Assembly: GCA_017744935.1 (NCBI GenBank)
Contig: JAGIAI010000039.1
Location: forward strand, 1 to 48,996
Length of the DNA stretch: 48,996 nt
Direction: 5' to 3'
Source of the DNA: Variovorax sp.
Lineage (GTDB): Bacteria; Pseudomonadota; Gammaproteobacteria; Burkholderiales; Burkholderiaceae_C
Every line of letters starts with the position of its first letter. Position 1 is the first letter of the stretch. The notes beneath the pieces were generated by a model that saw only the letters and a program-made list of their open reading frames with translations, was not told the origin of the DNA and searched no databases. Made by a program: the position numbers and the translations under genes. This document shows, in pieces, positions 32,723-41,036 of the stretch.

Positions 32723-34102
32723 ATGCACACTCGCCGCCAACTGCTACTTCTCGGTTTTTCGACGACCATGCTCGCCGCCTGCACCACGCCGCGCTCCAGC
32801 AGCGAGCGTCCTCCGATCGTCTTCGTGCATGGCAACGGCGATTCGGCTGCGCTATGGCAGACGACGATCTGGCGCTTCGAATCCAACGGCTGGCCGCGCG
32901 ACCGGCTCTTCGCGCTCGACCAGCCTTTTCCGCTGGCGCGCGACGACGACACCGTGGCGCAGCCCGGCCGCAGTTCCACCGCGGAATCGATGGCCTTCCT
33001 GAAAGCGGAAGTGGAGCGCGTACTGAAAACGACCGGTGCCACGCAGGTGGTGCTGATCGGCAACTCGCGCGGCGGCAACGCGATCCGGAACTACGTCCAG
33101 AACGGCGGCGGTGACCGTGTCGTCAGCCATGTCGTGCTCGGCGGCAACCCGGCACACGGCATCTGGTCGATCAAGGGGCGGCAGGAGCGCAGTGAGTTCT
33201 CAGGGCTGAGCCCGTTTCTGCAGCAGCTCAATGCGCCGAAGAACGGCAATGGCGATGAAGTACCGTCCGGCGTGAAGTGGCTGACCCTGCGTTCCGACAA
33301 GAACGACAAGTACGCGCAGCCCGACGGCATCTGGATCGGCATCAGGGGAACGCCCACCAACGTGGGCTTCGACGGCCCGGCACTCAAAGGCGCGACCAAC
33401 GTGGTGCTGCCGCGCGTGGACCATCGGGAAACCTCGTTCTCGCCCGCCGCCTTCGACGCCACCTGGCGCTTTCTCACTGGCGAAGCGCCGCGCACGCTCA
33501 AGATCGAGCCTGAAGCGCAGGTCACGCTGTCTGGCCGCGTCACCGGCCTTGGCCTCGATCCGCTGAAGCCGGACAGCGGCGCCTTCAGCAACAACCTCCC
33601 CTTGATCGGCGCCCGCCTCGAAGTCTTTGCCATCGACGCCTCCACCGGCGCGCGGAGCGGGCCTGCGGTCTGGCAGCAGACCATTTCTCAGGACGGCCGC
33701 TGGGGACCATTTCAAGGCCGGCCCGACACACGCTACGAATTCGTGCTGAGCGCGCCGGGCTACGCGACCACGCACATCTATCGCAGCCCGTTCCCGCGCT
33801 CAAGCAGCGTGGTTCATCTGCGGCCGGAGCGCATCGCCGACACCGATCGCGACGCCAAGTCACTGGTGACTTTCACGCGCCCGCGCGGCTACTTCGATGT
33901 GGAACGCGACAGCTTGCGTTTCGACGGGCAAACCCTGCCACCCGGCGTGCCGCCGACGGGTTCGGGGGTTTCAAGCTCGAAGATCAAGCTCGCGAGCGAT
34001 GCCGTCCGCACGGTCGAGGCCGAATTCAACGGGGAGAAGCTGGTCGGCCAGACATGGCCTGCGTCGCGCGGCGAAGTCAGCGTGCTCGAACTGACCTATT
34101 GA
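32723..34102 (+). CDS. lipoprotein alpha/beta hydrolase with C-terminal regulatory-type domain
   Basis: Protein of 459 aa. The N-terminus MHTRRQLLLLGFSTTMLAAC holds an RR pair and a lipobox LAAC (17-20), so it is a lipoprotein, possibly exported by Tat. The hydrolase domain has VFVHGNGDS (33-41) for the oxyanion hole and nucleophile Ser115 in IGNSRGGNA. The C-terminal ~150 residues (LPLIGARLEVFAIDASTG to YRSPFPRSSSVVHL) look like a beta-sandwich of the carboxypeptidase-regulatory type. A lipase or polyester-hydrolase role is plausible; the substrate is unproven. It stands behind its own terminator-separated unit and is convergent with the HNH gene. Confidence 0.85.
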   Translation: MHTRRQLLLLGFSTTMLAACTTPRSSSERPPIVFVHGNGDSAALWQTTIWRFESNGWPRDRLFALDQPFPLARDDDTVAQPGRSSTAESMAFLKAEVERVLKTTGATQVVLIGNSRGGNAIRNYVQNGGGDRVVSHVVLGGNPAHGIWSIKGRQERSEFSGLSPFLQQLNAPKNGNGDEVPSGVKWLTLRSDKNDKYAQPDGIWIGIRGTPTNVGFDGPALKGATNVVLPRVDHRETSFSPAAFDATWRFLTGEAPRTLKIEPEAQVTLSGRVTGLGLDPLKPDSGAFSNNLPLIGARLEVFAIDASTGARSGPAVWQQTISQDGRWGPFQGRPDTRYEFVLSAPGYATTHIYRSPFPRSSSVVHLRPERIADTDRDAKSLVTFTRPRGYFDVERDSLRFDGQTLPPGVPPTGSGVSSSKIKLASDAVRTVEAEFNGEKLVGQTWPASRGEVSVLELTY

Positions 34103-34108
34103 GCGTCG

Positions 34109-34666
34109 CTAGCCGTGCAACCTGGAGGTCTGGGGCAGATGCGCCATCAGGAACTCCATCTGGTCAGCCAGAATGCGGCGATTGCGCAGGATGAAGTCTT
34201 CCCACAGGCTCGGCACATACGGCGTATAGAGCAGCGCCATTCCAGCCTGCTCTGGCGTGCGGCTGCTCTTGCGATGGTTGCAAGGGCGGCACGCCGTCAC
34301 CACGTTCATCCAGGTGTCGATGCCGTTCTGGGCGAAGGGAATGATGTGCTCGCGGGTCAGCTCTTCCTCATGGAAGTGGCCGCCGCAATAGGCGCAGACG
34401 TTCCGGTCACGCGCAAAGAGCTTCGCGTTGGTCAGCCCGGGCCGCTGCATGAAGGGATTGATGCGCGGCACGCCCTTGGTGCCGATGATGCTGTTGACCG
34501 CAATCTGCGACTGCTGGCCCGTGATCGCGTTGTGTCCGCCCCTGAACACCGCCACCTGAGCGCCCACTTCCCACCGAACCTCGTCGGAGGCGTAGTGGAT
34601 CACCGCCTGTTCGAGCGAAATCCACGATTGGGGCAGCCCTTGGGCCGACAGCTTCAAGACCTTCAC
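34109..34666 (-). CDS. HNH endonuclease family protein
   Basis: Protein of 185 aa with a zinc-supported HNH motif: Cys91/Cys94 (CAYCGGHF), then LTREHIIPF with His107, Asn121 (WMNVVTACRPCNHRK), Cys126/Cys129 and His131. Such stand-alone HNH proteins are common in proteobacteria; the role is unknown. The start is probably GTG at 34666: GAGGAG lies 6 bases upstream and translation then begins MKVLKLSAQG. A longer open frame exists, but it would run through two palindromes at 34735-34772 that look like the promoter. It is divergent from ribF. Confidence 0.85.
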   Translation of the reverse strand: MKVLKLSAQGLPQSWISLEQAVIHYASDEVRWEVGAQVAVFRGGHNAITGQQSQIAVNSIIGTKGVPRINPFMQRPGLTNAKLFARDRNVCAYCGGHFHEEELTREHIIPFAQNGIDTWMNVVTACRPCNHRKSSRTPEQAGMALLYTPYVPSLWEDFILRNRRILADQMEFLMAHLPQTSRLHG

Positions 34667-34734
34667 CACACGCTCCTCATTCGAAGGAAACACGGAAAGA
34701 CCAAGACATGACGCCCGCCGGAACGGCTCGCGCA

Positions 34735-34749
34735 TGACGCAGTGCGTCA
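34735..34749. promoter_or_regulatory. 15-bp palindrome between HNH gene and ribF
   Basis: TGACGCA-G-TGCGTCA, perfect 7-bp arms around one base. It lies next to TATATT (read on the minus strand, a possible -10 of the HNH gene). The shorter TGACGC-A-GCGTCA near trxB has the same arms. Confidence 0.5.
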
Positions 34750-34761
34750 CAATATACCGGC

Positions 34762-34772
34762 TTTGTGACAAA
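34762..34772. promoter_or_regulatory. second palindrome between HNH gene and ribF
   Basis: TTTGT-G-ACAAA, perfect 5-bp arms. It sits 12 bp from the first palindrome, on the other side of the TATATT. Confidence 0.35.
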
Positions 34773-34828
34773 ACGCGCTGTTGTGCCCATTCTGCGGGCT
34801 CGAAGTGCTATCAAAAAGATACCGACCG

Positions 34829-35866
34829 ATGCAGATTTTCCGGGGTTTTCGGCATCCGGGGGTGGCTCCGGCCTGCGCCCTGACCATTGGCAACTTCGAC
34901 GGTGTCCACCGAGGTCACCAGGCCATGCTCGGGCTGCTCAATGCCGAGGCCCGGGTTCGAGGGCTGCCGAGCTGCGTGCTGACGTTCGAGCCGCATCCAC
35001 GCGACTACTTCGCGGCGGTGACCAAGCGGCCTGAGTTGGCGCCGGCGCGCATCGGCACCCTGCGCGACAAACTCGGCGAATTGGCCGCCTGCGGGGTCGG
35101 GCAGACCATCGTTCTTCCGTTCGACTCCCGGCTGGCTTCGCAATCACCCGAAGATTTCATCCGCCATGTGCTCATCGAAGGTCTGGGCGCCAAGTACATC
35201 CTGGTCGGCGACGACTTCCGCTTCGGCGCCAAGCGCGCAGGCGACTACGACATGCTCGACCGCGCCGGGGAGCAGTCCGGCTTCGATGTCGCGCGGATGA
35301 ACAGCTACGAAGTCCACGGACTGCGCGTGTCGAGTTCGGCCGTGCGCGACGCGCTTGCCGAAGGACGGATGGCCGACGCCCAGGCGCTGCTCGGGCGGCC
35401 GTACGCCATCTCGGGGCATGTGGTCCACGGCCGCAAGCTGGGCCGGGCGCTTGGGGCGTCCGCTCCGGGCCGCAACGACGGTTTCCGAACCCTCAATCTG
35501 CGCTTCAAGCACTGGAAGCCCGCTGCCAACGGCATCTTCGCGGTGCTGGTGCATGGCCTGACCGAGAAGCCGCTCCCGGGCGTCGCGAACCTCGGCGTGC
35601 GCCCTTCTCTCGACGCCAATGATGTGAACGGCGGCCGTGTGCTGCTCGAAACTCACTGCCTGGACTGGCCCGCCGATCTCGGCTCTGAGGGGGCCTACGG
35701 TAAAATCGTCCGCGTGGAACTGCTGCACAAATTGCACGACGAATTGCGCTACACCAGCCTCGAGGCCCTCACGGCGGGCATCGCGAAGGACGGTCGCGAC
35801 GCGCGTGCATTCTTTGCTTCCACCCACGCCGAGACCCATCGCCAGACCACGCGCGATCGAATTTAA
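34829..35866 (+). CDS. ribF: bifunctional riboflavin kinase / FAD synthetase
   Basis: Makes FMN from riboflavin and FAD from FMN in the cytosol; 345 aa. The adenylyltransferase domain has GNFDGVHRGH (21-30). The kinase domain starts near residue 190 (YAISGHVVHGRKLGRALG). The canonical GFPTAN of riboflavin kinases reads GFRTLN here, behind an eight-residue insertion (ASAPGRND); the Thr and Asn remain. ANLGVRPSL follows. The ATG at 34829 starts the conserved N-terminus; an in-frame upstream ATG adds 16 residues without family similarity. It precedes ileS-lspA in a classical order. Confidence 0.94.
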   Translation: MQIFRGFRHPGVAPACALTIGNFDGVHRGHQAMLGLLNAEARVRGLPSCVLTFEPHPRDYFAAVTKRPELAPARIGTLRDKLGELAACGVGQTIVLPFDSRLASQSPEDFIRHVLIEGLGAKYILVGDDFRFGAKRAGDYDMLDRAGEQSGFDVARMNSYEVHGLRVSSSAVRDALAEGRMADAQALLGRPYAISGHVVHGRKLGRALGASAPGRNDGFRTLNLRFKHWKPAANGIFAVLVHGLTEKPLPGVANLGVRPSLDANDVNGGRVLLETHCLDWPADLGSEGAYGKIVRVELLHKLHDELRYTSLEALTAGIAKDGRDARAFFASTHAETHRQTTRDRI

Positions 35867-35867
35867 A

Positions 35868-35943
35868 GCGGGACCTTCGCTTTCCGCCGCGTCCGGCCGA
35901 GCCTTGTCCCGCGAAGGCCGAACGCTTTTTCGATCCCTTCGCG
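35868..35943 (+). promoter_or_regulatory. structured ribF-ileS spacer with alternative pairings
   Basis: The 110-bp spacer has GCGGGAC (35868-35874) pairing with GTCCCGC (35906-35912). CCTTCGC occurs twice (35874-35880 and within 35936-35943), and both copies can pair with GCGAAGG (35911-35917). The pairings exclude each other, as in attenuators. No T-run follows the last helix. Function unproven. Confidence 0.4.
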
Positions 35944-35976
35944 CGTTGCACGGCAGCGCAGATTTCTGGAACTTCC

Positions 35977-38820
35977 ATGGCTGACAACAAGACCGACGGC
36001 GGCACCGATTACCGCGCCACGCTGAACCTGCCCGACACCCCCTTCCCGATGCGAGGCGACCTGCCCAAGCGCGAGCCAGGCTGGGTCAAGGAATGGGAAG
36101 AGCAAGGCATCTACCACCGCCTGCGCGACGCGCGACTCGGCGCCCCAAAGTTCATCCTGCACGACGGCCCCCCCTATGCCAACGGGCAGATCCACATGGG
36201 TCACGCGGTCAACAAGATCCTCAAGGACATGATCACCAAGGCGCGCCAGCTCGAAGGCTTCGACGCGCTCTACGTGCCGGGCTGGGACTGCCACGGCCTG
36301 CCGATCGAGAACGCGATCGAAAAGAAATACGGCCGCAACCTGAGTCGCGACGAGATGCAGGCCAAGAGCCGTGCCTACGCGACCGAACAGATCGCGCAGC
36401 AGATGACCGACTTCCAGCGCCTCGGCGTGCTGGGCGAATGGGACCATCCCTACAAGACAATGGATTTCGCGAACGAGGCGGGCGAGATCCGCGCGTTCAA
36501 GCGCGTGATCGAGCGCGGCTTCGTCTATCGCGGTCTGAAGCCGGTGTACTGGTGCTTCGACTGCGGCTCGTCGCTGGCCGAGTTCGAAATCGAATACGCC
36601 GACAAGAAGTCGCAGACGCTCGACGTCGCCTTCAAGGCGCATGACCCGGCCAAGCTCGCCGCGGCCTTCGGCCTGCCCGCACTGCACAAGGACGCCTTCG
36701 CGGTCATCTGGACTACCACCGCCTGGACGATCCCTGCCAACCAGGCGATCAACCTCAACCCCGAGCTCGAGTACTCGCTGGTCGACACCGAACGCGGCCT
36801 GCTCGTCCTCGCGAATTCGCTGGTTGAGATGTGCATGACGCGCTATGCGCTCGACGGCAAGGTGCTCGCGACCGTCAAGGGCGAGCGCCTCGGCGGCCTC
36901 GAGTTCGAGCATCCGCTGTATGACGTGGACGCAGGCTTCCGCCGCCTGTCGCCGGTCTATCTGGCCGACTACGCGACTGCGGACGACGGCACCGGCCTGG
37001 TCCACTCGTCGCCCGCCTACGGCGTGGAAGACTTCAACTCCTGCATCGCGCACGGCGTCAAGTACGACGACATCCTGAATCCGGTCCAGGGCAACGGCTC
37101 GTATGCGGCCGACTTTCCGCTCTTCGGCGGCCAGAACATCTGGAAGGCGGTGCCGGTCATCATCCACGCCCTGCGTGACGCCGGCCGCCTGATGACCACC
37201 GAGCAGATCACCCACAGCTACCCGCACTGCTGGCGCCACAAGACGCCGGTGATCTACCGTGCGGCTGCGCAGTGGTTCATCCGCATGGACGAAGGCGAAG
37301 GCGTCTTCACCAAGGACAAGGCGCCGAAGACGCTGCGCGAGACTGCGCTCGAAGCGATCGAACAGACCAGCTTCTACCCCGAGAACGGTCGGGCACGCCT
37401 GCACGACATGATCGCCAACCGGCCCGACTGGTGCATCAGCCGCCAGCGCAGCTGGGGCGTGCCGATCCCGTTCTTCCTGCACAGGGATTCGGGCGAGCTG
37501 CACCCACGCACGATGGAGATCCTCGATCAGGCAGCCGACATCGTCGAAAAGGGCGGTATCGAAGCCTGGAGCCGCGTGACGGCCGAGGAGATCCTTGGCG
37601 CTACGGACGCGCCGCACTACACCAAGAGCACCGACATCCTGGAGGTCTGGTTCGATTCGGGCTCGACCTTCTCGCATGTGCTGCGCGGCACGCACCCGAA
37701 CGTGCACCACGAGACCGGCCCTGAAGCCGACCTCTACCTCGAAGGCCATGACCAACATCGCGGGTGGTTCCACTCGTCGCTGCTCCTCGCCTGCGCACTC
37801 GAAGGCCGCGCGCCGTATCGCGGCCTGCTGACGCACGGCTTCACGGTTGACAGCCAAGGCCGCAAGATGAGCAAGTCGCTCGGCAACGGCATCGACCCGC
37901 AGGAAGTGAACAAGAAGCTCGGCGCCGAGATCACCCGCCTGTGGGTGGCCGCGAGCGACTATTCGGGCGACATCGCGGGCGACGACAAGATCCTCGCGCG
38001 CGTGGTCGATGCGTACCGCCGCATCCGCAACACGCTGCGCTTCCTGCTCGCGAACACCAGCGACTTCGACATCAAGAAGGACGCCGTGCCGCTCGGCGAA
38101 CTGCTCGAGATCGACCGTTACGCGCTCAGCCGCGCCGCGCAATTCCAGGCCGAGATCCTCGCGCACTACAAGGTCTACGAGTTCCATCCGGTGGTCGCCA
38201 AGCTGCAGGTGTACTGCTCCGAAGACCTCGGCGCGTTCTATCTCGACGTGCTGAAGGACCGCCTCTACACCACGGCGCCCGGCTCGCGCGCGCGCCGCAG
38301 TGCGCAGACCGCGCTCTGGCACATCACGCAGGCGATGCTGCGCTGGATGGCGCCGTTCCTTAGCTTCACCGCCGAGGAGGCGTGGAAGTTCTGCGGCGAC
38401 GGCCAGTCGATCTTCGTGCAGACCTACAGCGATCTCGGCACGGCCGAGGATGCGCTGCTTGCCAAGTGGAACCGCATTCGCGAGATCCGCGATGCGGTCA
38501 ACAAGGAGATCGAAGCGGTGCGCGCGGAGGGCCAGGTCGGCTCGTCGCTACAGGCCAACGTGACGATCACGGCGCCGGCCGACGACCACGCGCTGCTCGC
38601 ATCGCTGGGCGACGACCTGAAGTTCGTCTTCATCACATCGGCCGTTGCGCTGGCGGCCGGCGACACGCTCGCGGCCACTGTGACCGCGAGCAAGGCCACC
38701 AAGTGCGAGCGTTGCTGGCACTGGCGTGACGATGTCGGCCACGACCCGGCCCATCCGGCCATCTGCGGACGTTGCACGAGCAATCTCTACGGCGCGGGCG
38801 AAGCAAGGAACATCGCCTGA
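35977..38820 (+). CDS. ileS: isoleucyl-tRNA synthetase
   Basis: Class Ia synthetase charging tRNA-Ile; 947 aa. HMGH at residues 73-76 (PPYANGQIHMGH), the motif GWDCHGLPIENAIEKKYG, and KMSKS at 630-634. The editing domain includes WTTTAWTIPANQAI. The C-terminal zinc finger KCERCWHWRDDVG to ICGRC has all four cysteines. Full length for the bacterial zinc-type enzyme. The stop TGA shares its last base with the lspA start codon, so the two are coupled. Confidence 0.97.
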   Translation: MADNKTDGGTDYRATLNLPDTPFPMRGDLPKREPGWVKEWEEQGIYHRLRDARLGAPKFILHDGPPYANGQIHMGHAVNKILKDMITKARQLEGFDALYVPGWDCHGLPIENAIEKKYGRNLSRDEMQAKSRAYATEQIAQQMTDFQRLGVLGEWDHPYKTMDFANEAGEIRAFKRVIERGFVYRGLKPVYWCFDCGSSLAEFEIEYADKKSQTLDVAFKAHDPAKLAAAFGLPALHKDAFAVIWTTTAWTIPANQAINLNPELEYSLVDTERGLLVLANSLVEMCMTRYALDGKVLATVKGERLGGLEFEHPLYDVDAGFRRLSPVYLADYATADDGTGLVHSSPAYGVEDFNSCIAHGVKYDDILNPVQGNGSYAADFPLFGGQNIWKAVPVIIHALRDAGRLMTTEQITHSYPHCWRHKTPVIYRAAAQWFIRMDEGEGVFTKDKAPKTLRETALEAIEQTSFYPENGRARLHDMIANRPDWCISRQRSWGVPIPFFLHRDSGELHPRTMEILDQAADIVEKGGIEAWSRVTAEEILGATDAPHYTKSTDILEVWFDSGSTFSHVLRGTHPNVHHETGPEADLYLEGHDQHRGWFHSSLLLACALEGRAPYRGLLTHGFTVDSQGRKMSKSLGNGIDPQEVNKKLGAEITRLWVAASDYSGDIAGDDKILARVVDAYRRIRNTLRFLLANTSDFDIKKDAVPLGELLEIDRYALSRAAQFQAEILAHYKVYEFHPVVAKLQVYCSEDLGAFYLDVLKDRLYTTAPGSRARRSAQTALWHITQAMLRWMAPFLSFTAEEAWKFCGDGQSIFVQTYSDLGTAEDALLAKWNRIREIRDAVNKEIEAVRAEGQVGSSLQANVTITAPADDHALLASLGDDLKFVFITSAVALAAGDTLAATVTASKATKCERCWHWRDDVGHDPAHPAICGRCTSNLYGAGEARNIA

Positions 38821-39320
38821 TGGCCCGCCGTTCCTCGGGCTCCCAGGGCCTCGGTATCTGGCCCTGGCTCGGCCTGGCGCTGGTCATCGTCATCATCGAC
38901 CAGTTCACCAAGACGCTGATCCTCGGCTACTACAAGTACGGCGACGTGACCTACGTCACCAGCTTCTTCAACGTGGTCCGCGCGCACAACACCGGTGCGG
39001 CGTTCTCGTTCCTGGCCGGCGCGGACGGCTGGCAGCGCTGGTTCTTCATGGCGATCGGTATAGGGGCCGCGATCTTCATCATCTGGATGCTGAAGTCGCA
39101 CGCGGGGCAGAAGCTCTTCTGCTTCTCGATGGCGGCCATCCTCGGCGGTGCGATCGGCAACGTGATCGACCGGATGATGCACGGCTACGTGGTCGACTTT
39201 CTCGACTTCCATCTGGCCGGCCGGCACTTCCCCGCCTTCAACGTGGCCGACAGCGCCATCACCATCGGCGCGATCTGCCTCATCCTTGATGAGCTAAGGC
39301 GCGTACGACGCGGCAAGTGA
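38820..39320 (+). CDS. lspA: lipoprotein signal peptidase (signal peptidase II)
   Basis: Inner-membrane aspartic protease that cleaves the signal peptide of prolipoproteins; 166 aa with four membrane segments. The catalytic aspartates are Asp126 (VVDFLDFH) and Asp144 (FNVADSAI). GGAIGNVIDR is the conserved loop before them. The start ATG overlaps the ileS stop (TGATG), a translational-coupling arrangement. It ends the ribF-ileS-lspA unit; it would process lipoproteins such as the one at 32723-34102. Confidence 0.96.
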   Translation: MARRSSGSQGLGIWPWLGLALVIVIIDQFTKTLILGYYKYGDVTYVTSFFNVVRAHNTGAAFSFLAGADGWQRWFFMAIGIGAAIFIIWMLKSHAGQKLFCFSMAAILGGAIGNVIDRMMHGYVVDFLDFHLAGRHFPAFNVADSAITIGAICLILDELRRVRRGK

Positions 39321-39334
39321 AGGCCTGATCCGGT

Positions 39335-39352
39335 ACGCGATCGAAGTCGCGT
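39335..39352. promoter_or_regulatory. inverted repeat before the Na/Pi transporter gene
   Basis: ACGCGA (39335-39340), 6-bp spacer, TCGCGT (39347-39352), then a TATAGT (39357-39362) that could be a -10. It lies between lspA and the transporter gene and might be an operator or a weak terminator. Confidence 0.3.
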
Positions 39353-39373
39353 GCTCTATAGTGCTTCTCTTCC

Positions 39374-41032
39374 ATGAAGCACTTGTTGAATCTGCTCGCA
39401 GCGATCGCGCTGCTGGTGTGGGGCACCCATCTCGTTCGAACGGGGGTGCTGCGGGTCTTCGGCGCCGACCTGCGCAGGATCCTCGTGCACAGCATGCGCA
39501 ACCGCTTCACTGCGGCGCTGTCGGGGATCGGCGTGACGGCACTGGTGCAGTCGAGCACCGCCACCTCACTGATGACCTCGTCGTTCGTGGGCCAGGGGCT
39601 CGTCACACTTCCTGCCGCACTGGCAGTGATGCGCGGTGCGGACATCGGCACTGCGCTGATGTCGGTGCTCTTCTCCGCCGACCTCTCATGGCTCTCGCCG
39701 CTCTTCATCTTCGTCGGGGTGGTGCTCTTCATCACGCGGTCGGCGAGTCCCGCGGGCCGTGTCGGGCGCGTGCTCATCGGGTTGGGCCTGATGCTGCTGG
39801 CGCTGCAGCTCGTCGTCGAAGCGACCGGGCCGCTCTTCGAAAGTCCGGCCATGCGTGCGGTGCTGGCCTCGATCAACAGCGACGTGCTGCTCGAAATCAC
39901 CATCGGCGCGGGGCTCGCGATCCTGGCCTATTCGAGCCTCGCGATCGTGCTGCTGGTCGCGGCAATGGCCAGCTCAAACGTGGTGCCGCTCGACGTCGCG
40001 CTGGGGCTGGTCCTTGGCGCCAATCTCGGCAGCGGCCTGCTCGCGGTGCTCACCACGGCGAAATCGTCGGTCGAGGTGCGGCGGGTCACGGTCGGCAACC
40101 TGATCTTCAAGCTGCTCGGCGTCGCGATCGCCGCACCCTTCGTCGGGCTCTGGCTGCGGGAAGTCCGCCCCTACATCGGCGACGCCACCCATCTGGTCGT
40201 GCTGTATCACCTCGCGTTCAATGTCGTCATCAGTGTCGGCTTCATCGGCCTCACGAGTGTGGTGGCGAAATGGGTGACCCGGCTGCTGCCAGCGCCCGAG
40301 GAACCGGCCGCCACGCGACGCCCGCAGCACCTAGATCCTTCGGCACTCTCGACGCCCACGCTGGCCATCTCGAATGCCGCCCGCGAAGCATTGCACCAGG
40401 CGGACGTGGTCGAGACCATGCTGATCGGCGTGCTCAACGTGATCCGCAACAACGATCTCAAGCTTGCGCTGGAACTGCGCAATCTCGACGACACGGTGGA
40501 CCAGCTCTATTCGGCCATCAAGTACTACCTGACCAAGATCTCGCGCGAGGCACTGGGCGAGGAAGAGAGCCGCCGCTGGACCGACATCATCAGCTTCACG
40601 ATCAACATGGAGCAGATCGGCGACATCATCGAGCGGGTGATCATCGACATCGAGGACAAGAAGATCAAACCGCAGCGCAACTTCTCCGATGCCGGCATGC
40701 GCGAGATCGTCGAACTGCACGAACGGCTGGTCGCCAATCTGCGGCTGAGCATGAGCGTGTTCCTCAATGGCAACGTGCGCGACGCGCAGCGGCTGCTGGA
40801 GGAAAAGGCGCGCTTTCGCGATCTGGAGCGTGCCTACGCGACCACGCACCTGGGCCGGCTGACCGAGCAGACCGCGTCGAGCATCGAGACGAGCTCGCTG
40901 CACATCGACCTGATCAGCGAGCTTAAGCGCATCAACTCGCACATCTGCTCGATCGCCTATCCGATCCTTGAATCGGCTGGCGCGCTGGCGCCGACTCGCG
41001 TACGCGAGTCGCGCCTCAGCGAACTTCGTTAG
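39374..41032 (+). CDS. Na+/phosphate cotransporter family protein with PhoU domain
   Basis: Membrane protein of 552 aa in the PNaS (NptA) family, importing or exporting phosphate with sodium. The first repeat carries VQSSTATSLMTSSFVGQG (about 55-72), the second GLVLGANLGSGLLAVLTT (about 211-228), the typical inverted QSS-type substrate motifs. From about residue 330 a cytosolic PhoU-like helical domain follows (VETMLIGVLNVIRNNDLKLA). It follows lspA by 53 bp and is convergent with the oxidoreductase gene. Confidence 0.93.
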   Translation: MKHLLNLLAAIALLVWGTHLVRTGVLRVFGADLRRILVHSMRNRFTAALSGIGVTALVQSSTATSLMTSSFVGQGLVTLPAALAVMRGADIGTALMSVLFSADLSWLSPLFIFVGVVLFITRSASPAGRVGRVLIGLGLMLLALQLVVEATGPLFESPAMRAVLASINSDVLLEITIGAGLAILAYSSLAIVLLVAAMASSNVVPLDVALGLVLGANLGSGLLAVLTTAKSSVEVRRVTVGNLIFKLLGVAIAAPFVGLWLREVRPYIGDATHLVVLYHLAFNVVISVGFIGLTSVVAKWVTRLLPAPEEPAATRRPQHLDPSALSTPTLAISNAAREALHQADVVETMLIGVLNVIRNNDLKLALELRNLDDTVDQLYSAIKYYLTKISREALGEEESRRWTDIISFTINMEQIGDIIERVIIDIEDKKIKPQRNFSDAGMREIVELHERLVANLRLSMSVFLNGNVRDAQRLLEEKARFRDLERAYATTHLGRLTEQTASSIETSSLHIDLISELKRINSHICSIAYPILESAGALAPTRVRESRLSELR

Positions 41033-41036
41033 ACGA

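Noticed and set aside
31225..33078. Open frame of about 617 codons opposite the acyl-CoA dehydrogenases
   Set aside because: It spans a strong terminator and parts of three genes and shows no protein-family pattern.
35863..38322. Open frame of about 819 codons on the minus strand opposite ileS
   Set aside because: It is a shadow of ileS, with no recognisable motif and no ribosome-binding site; ileS is certain.
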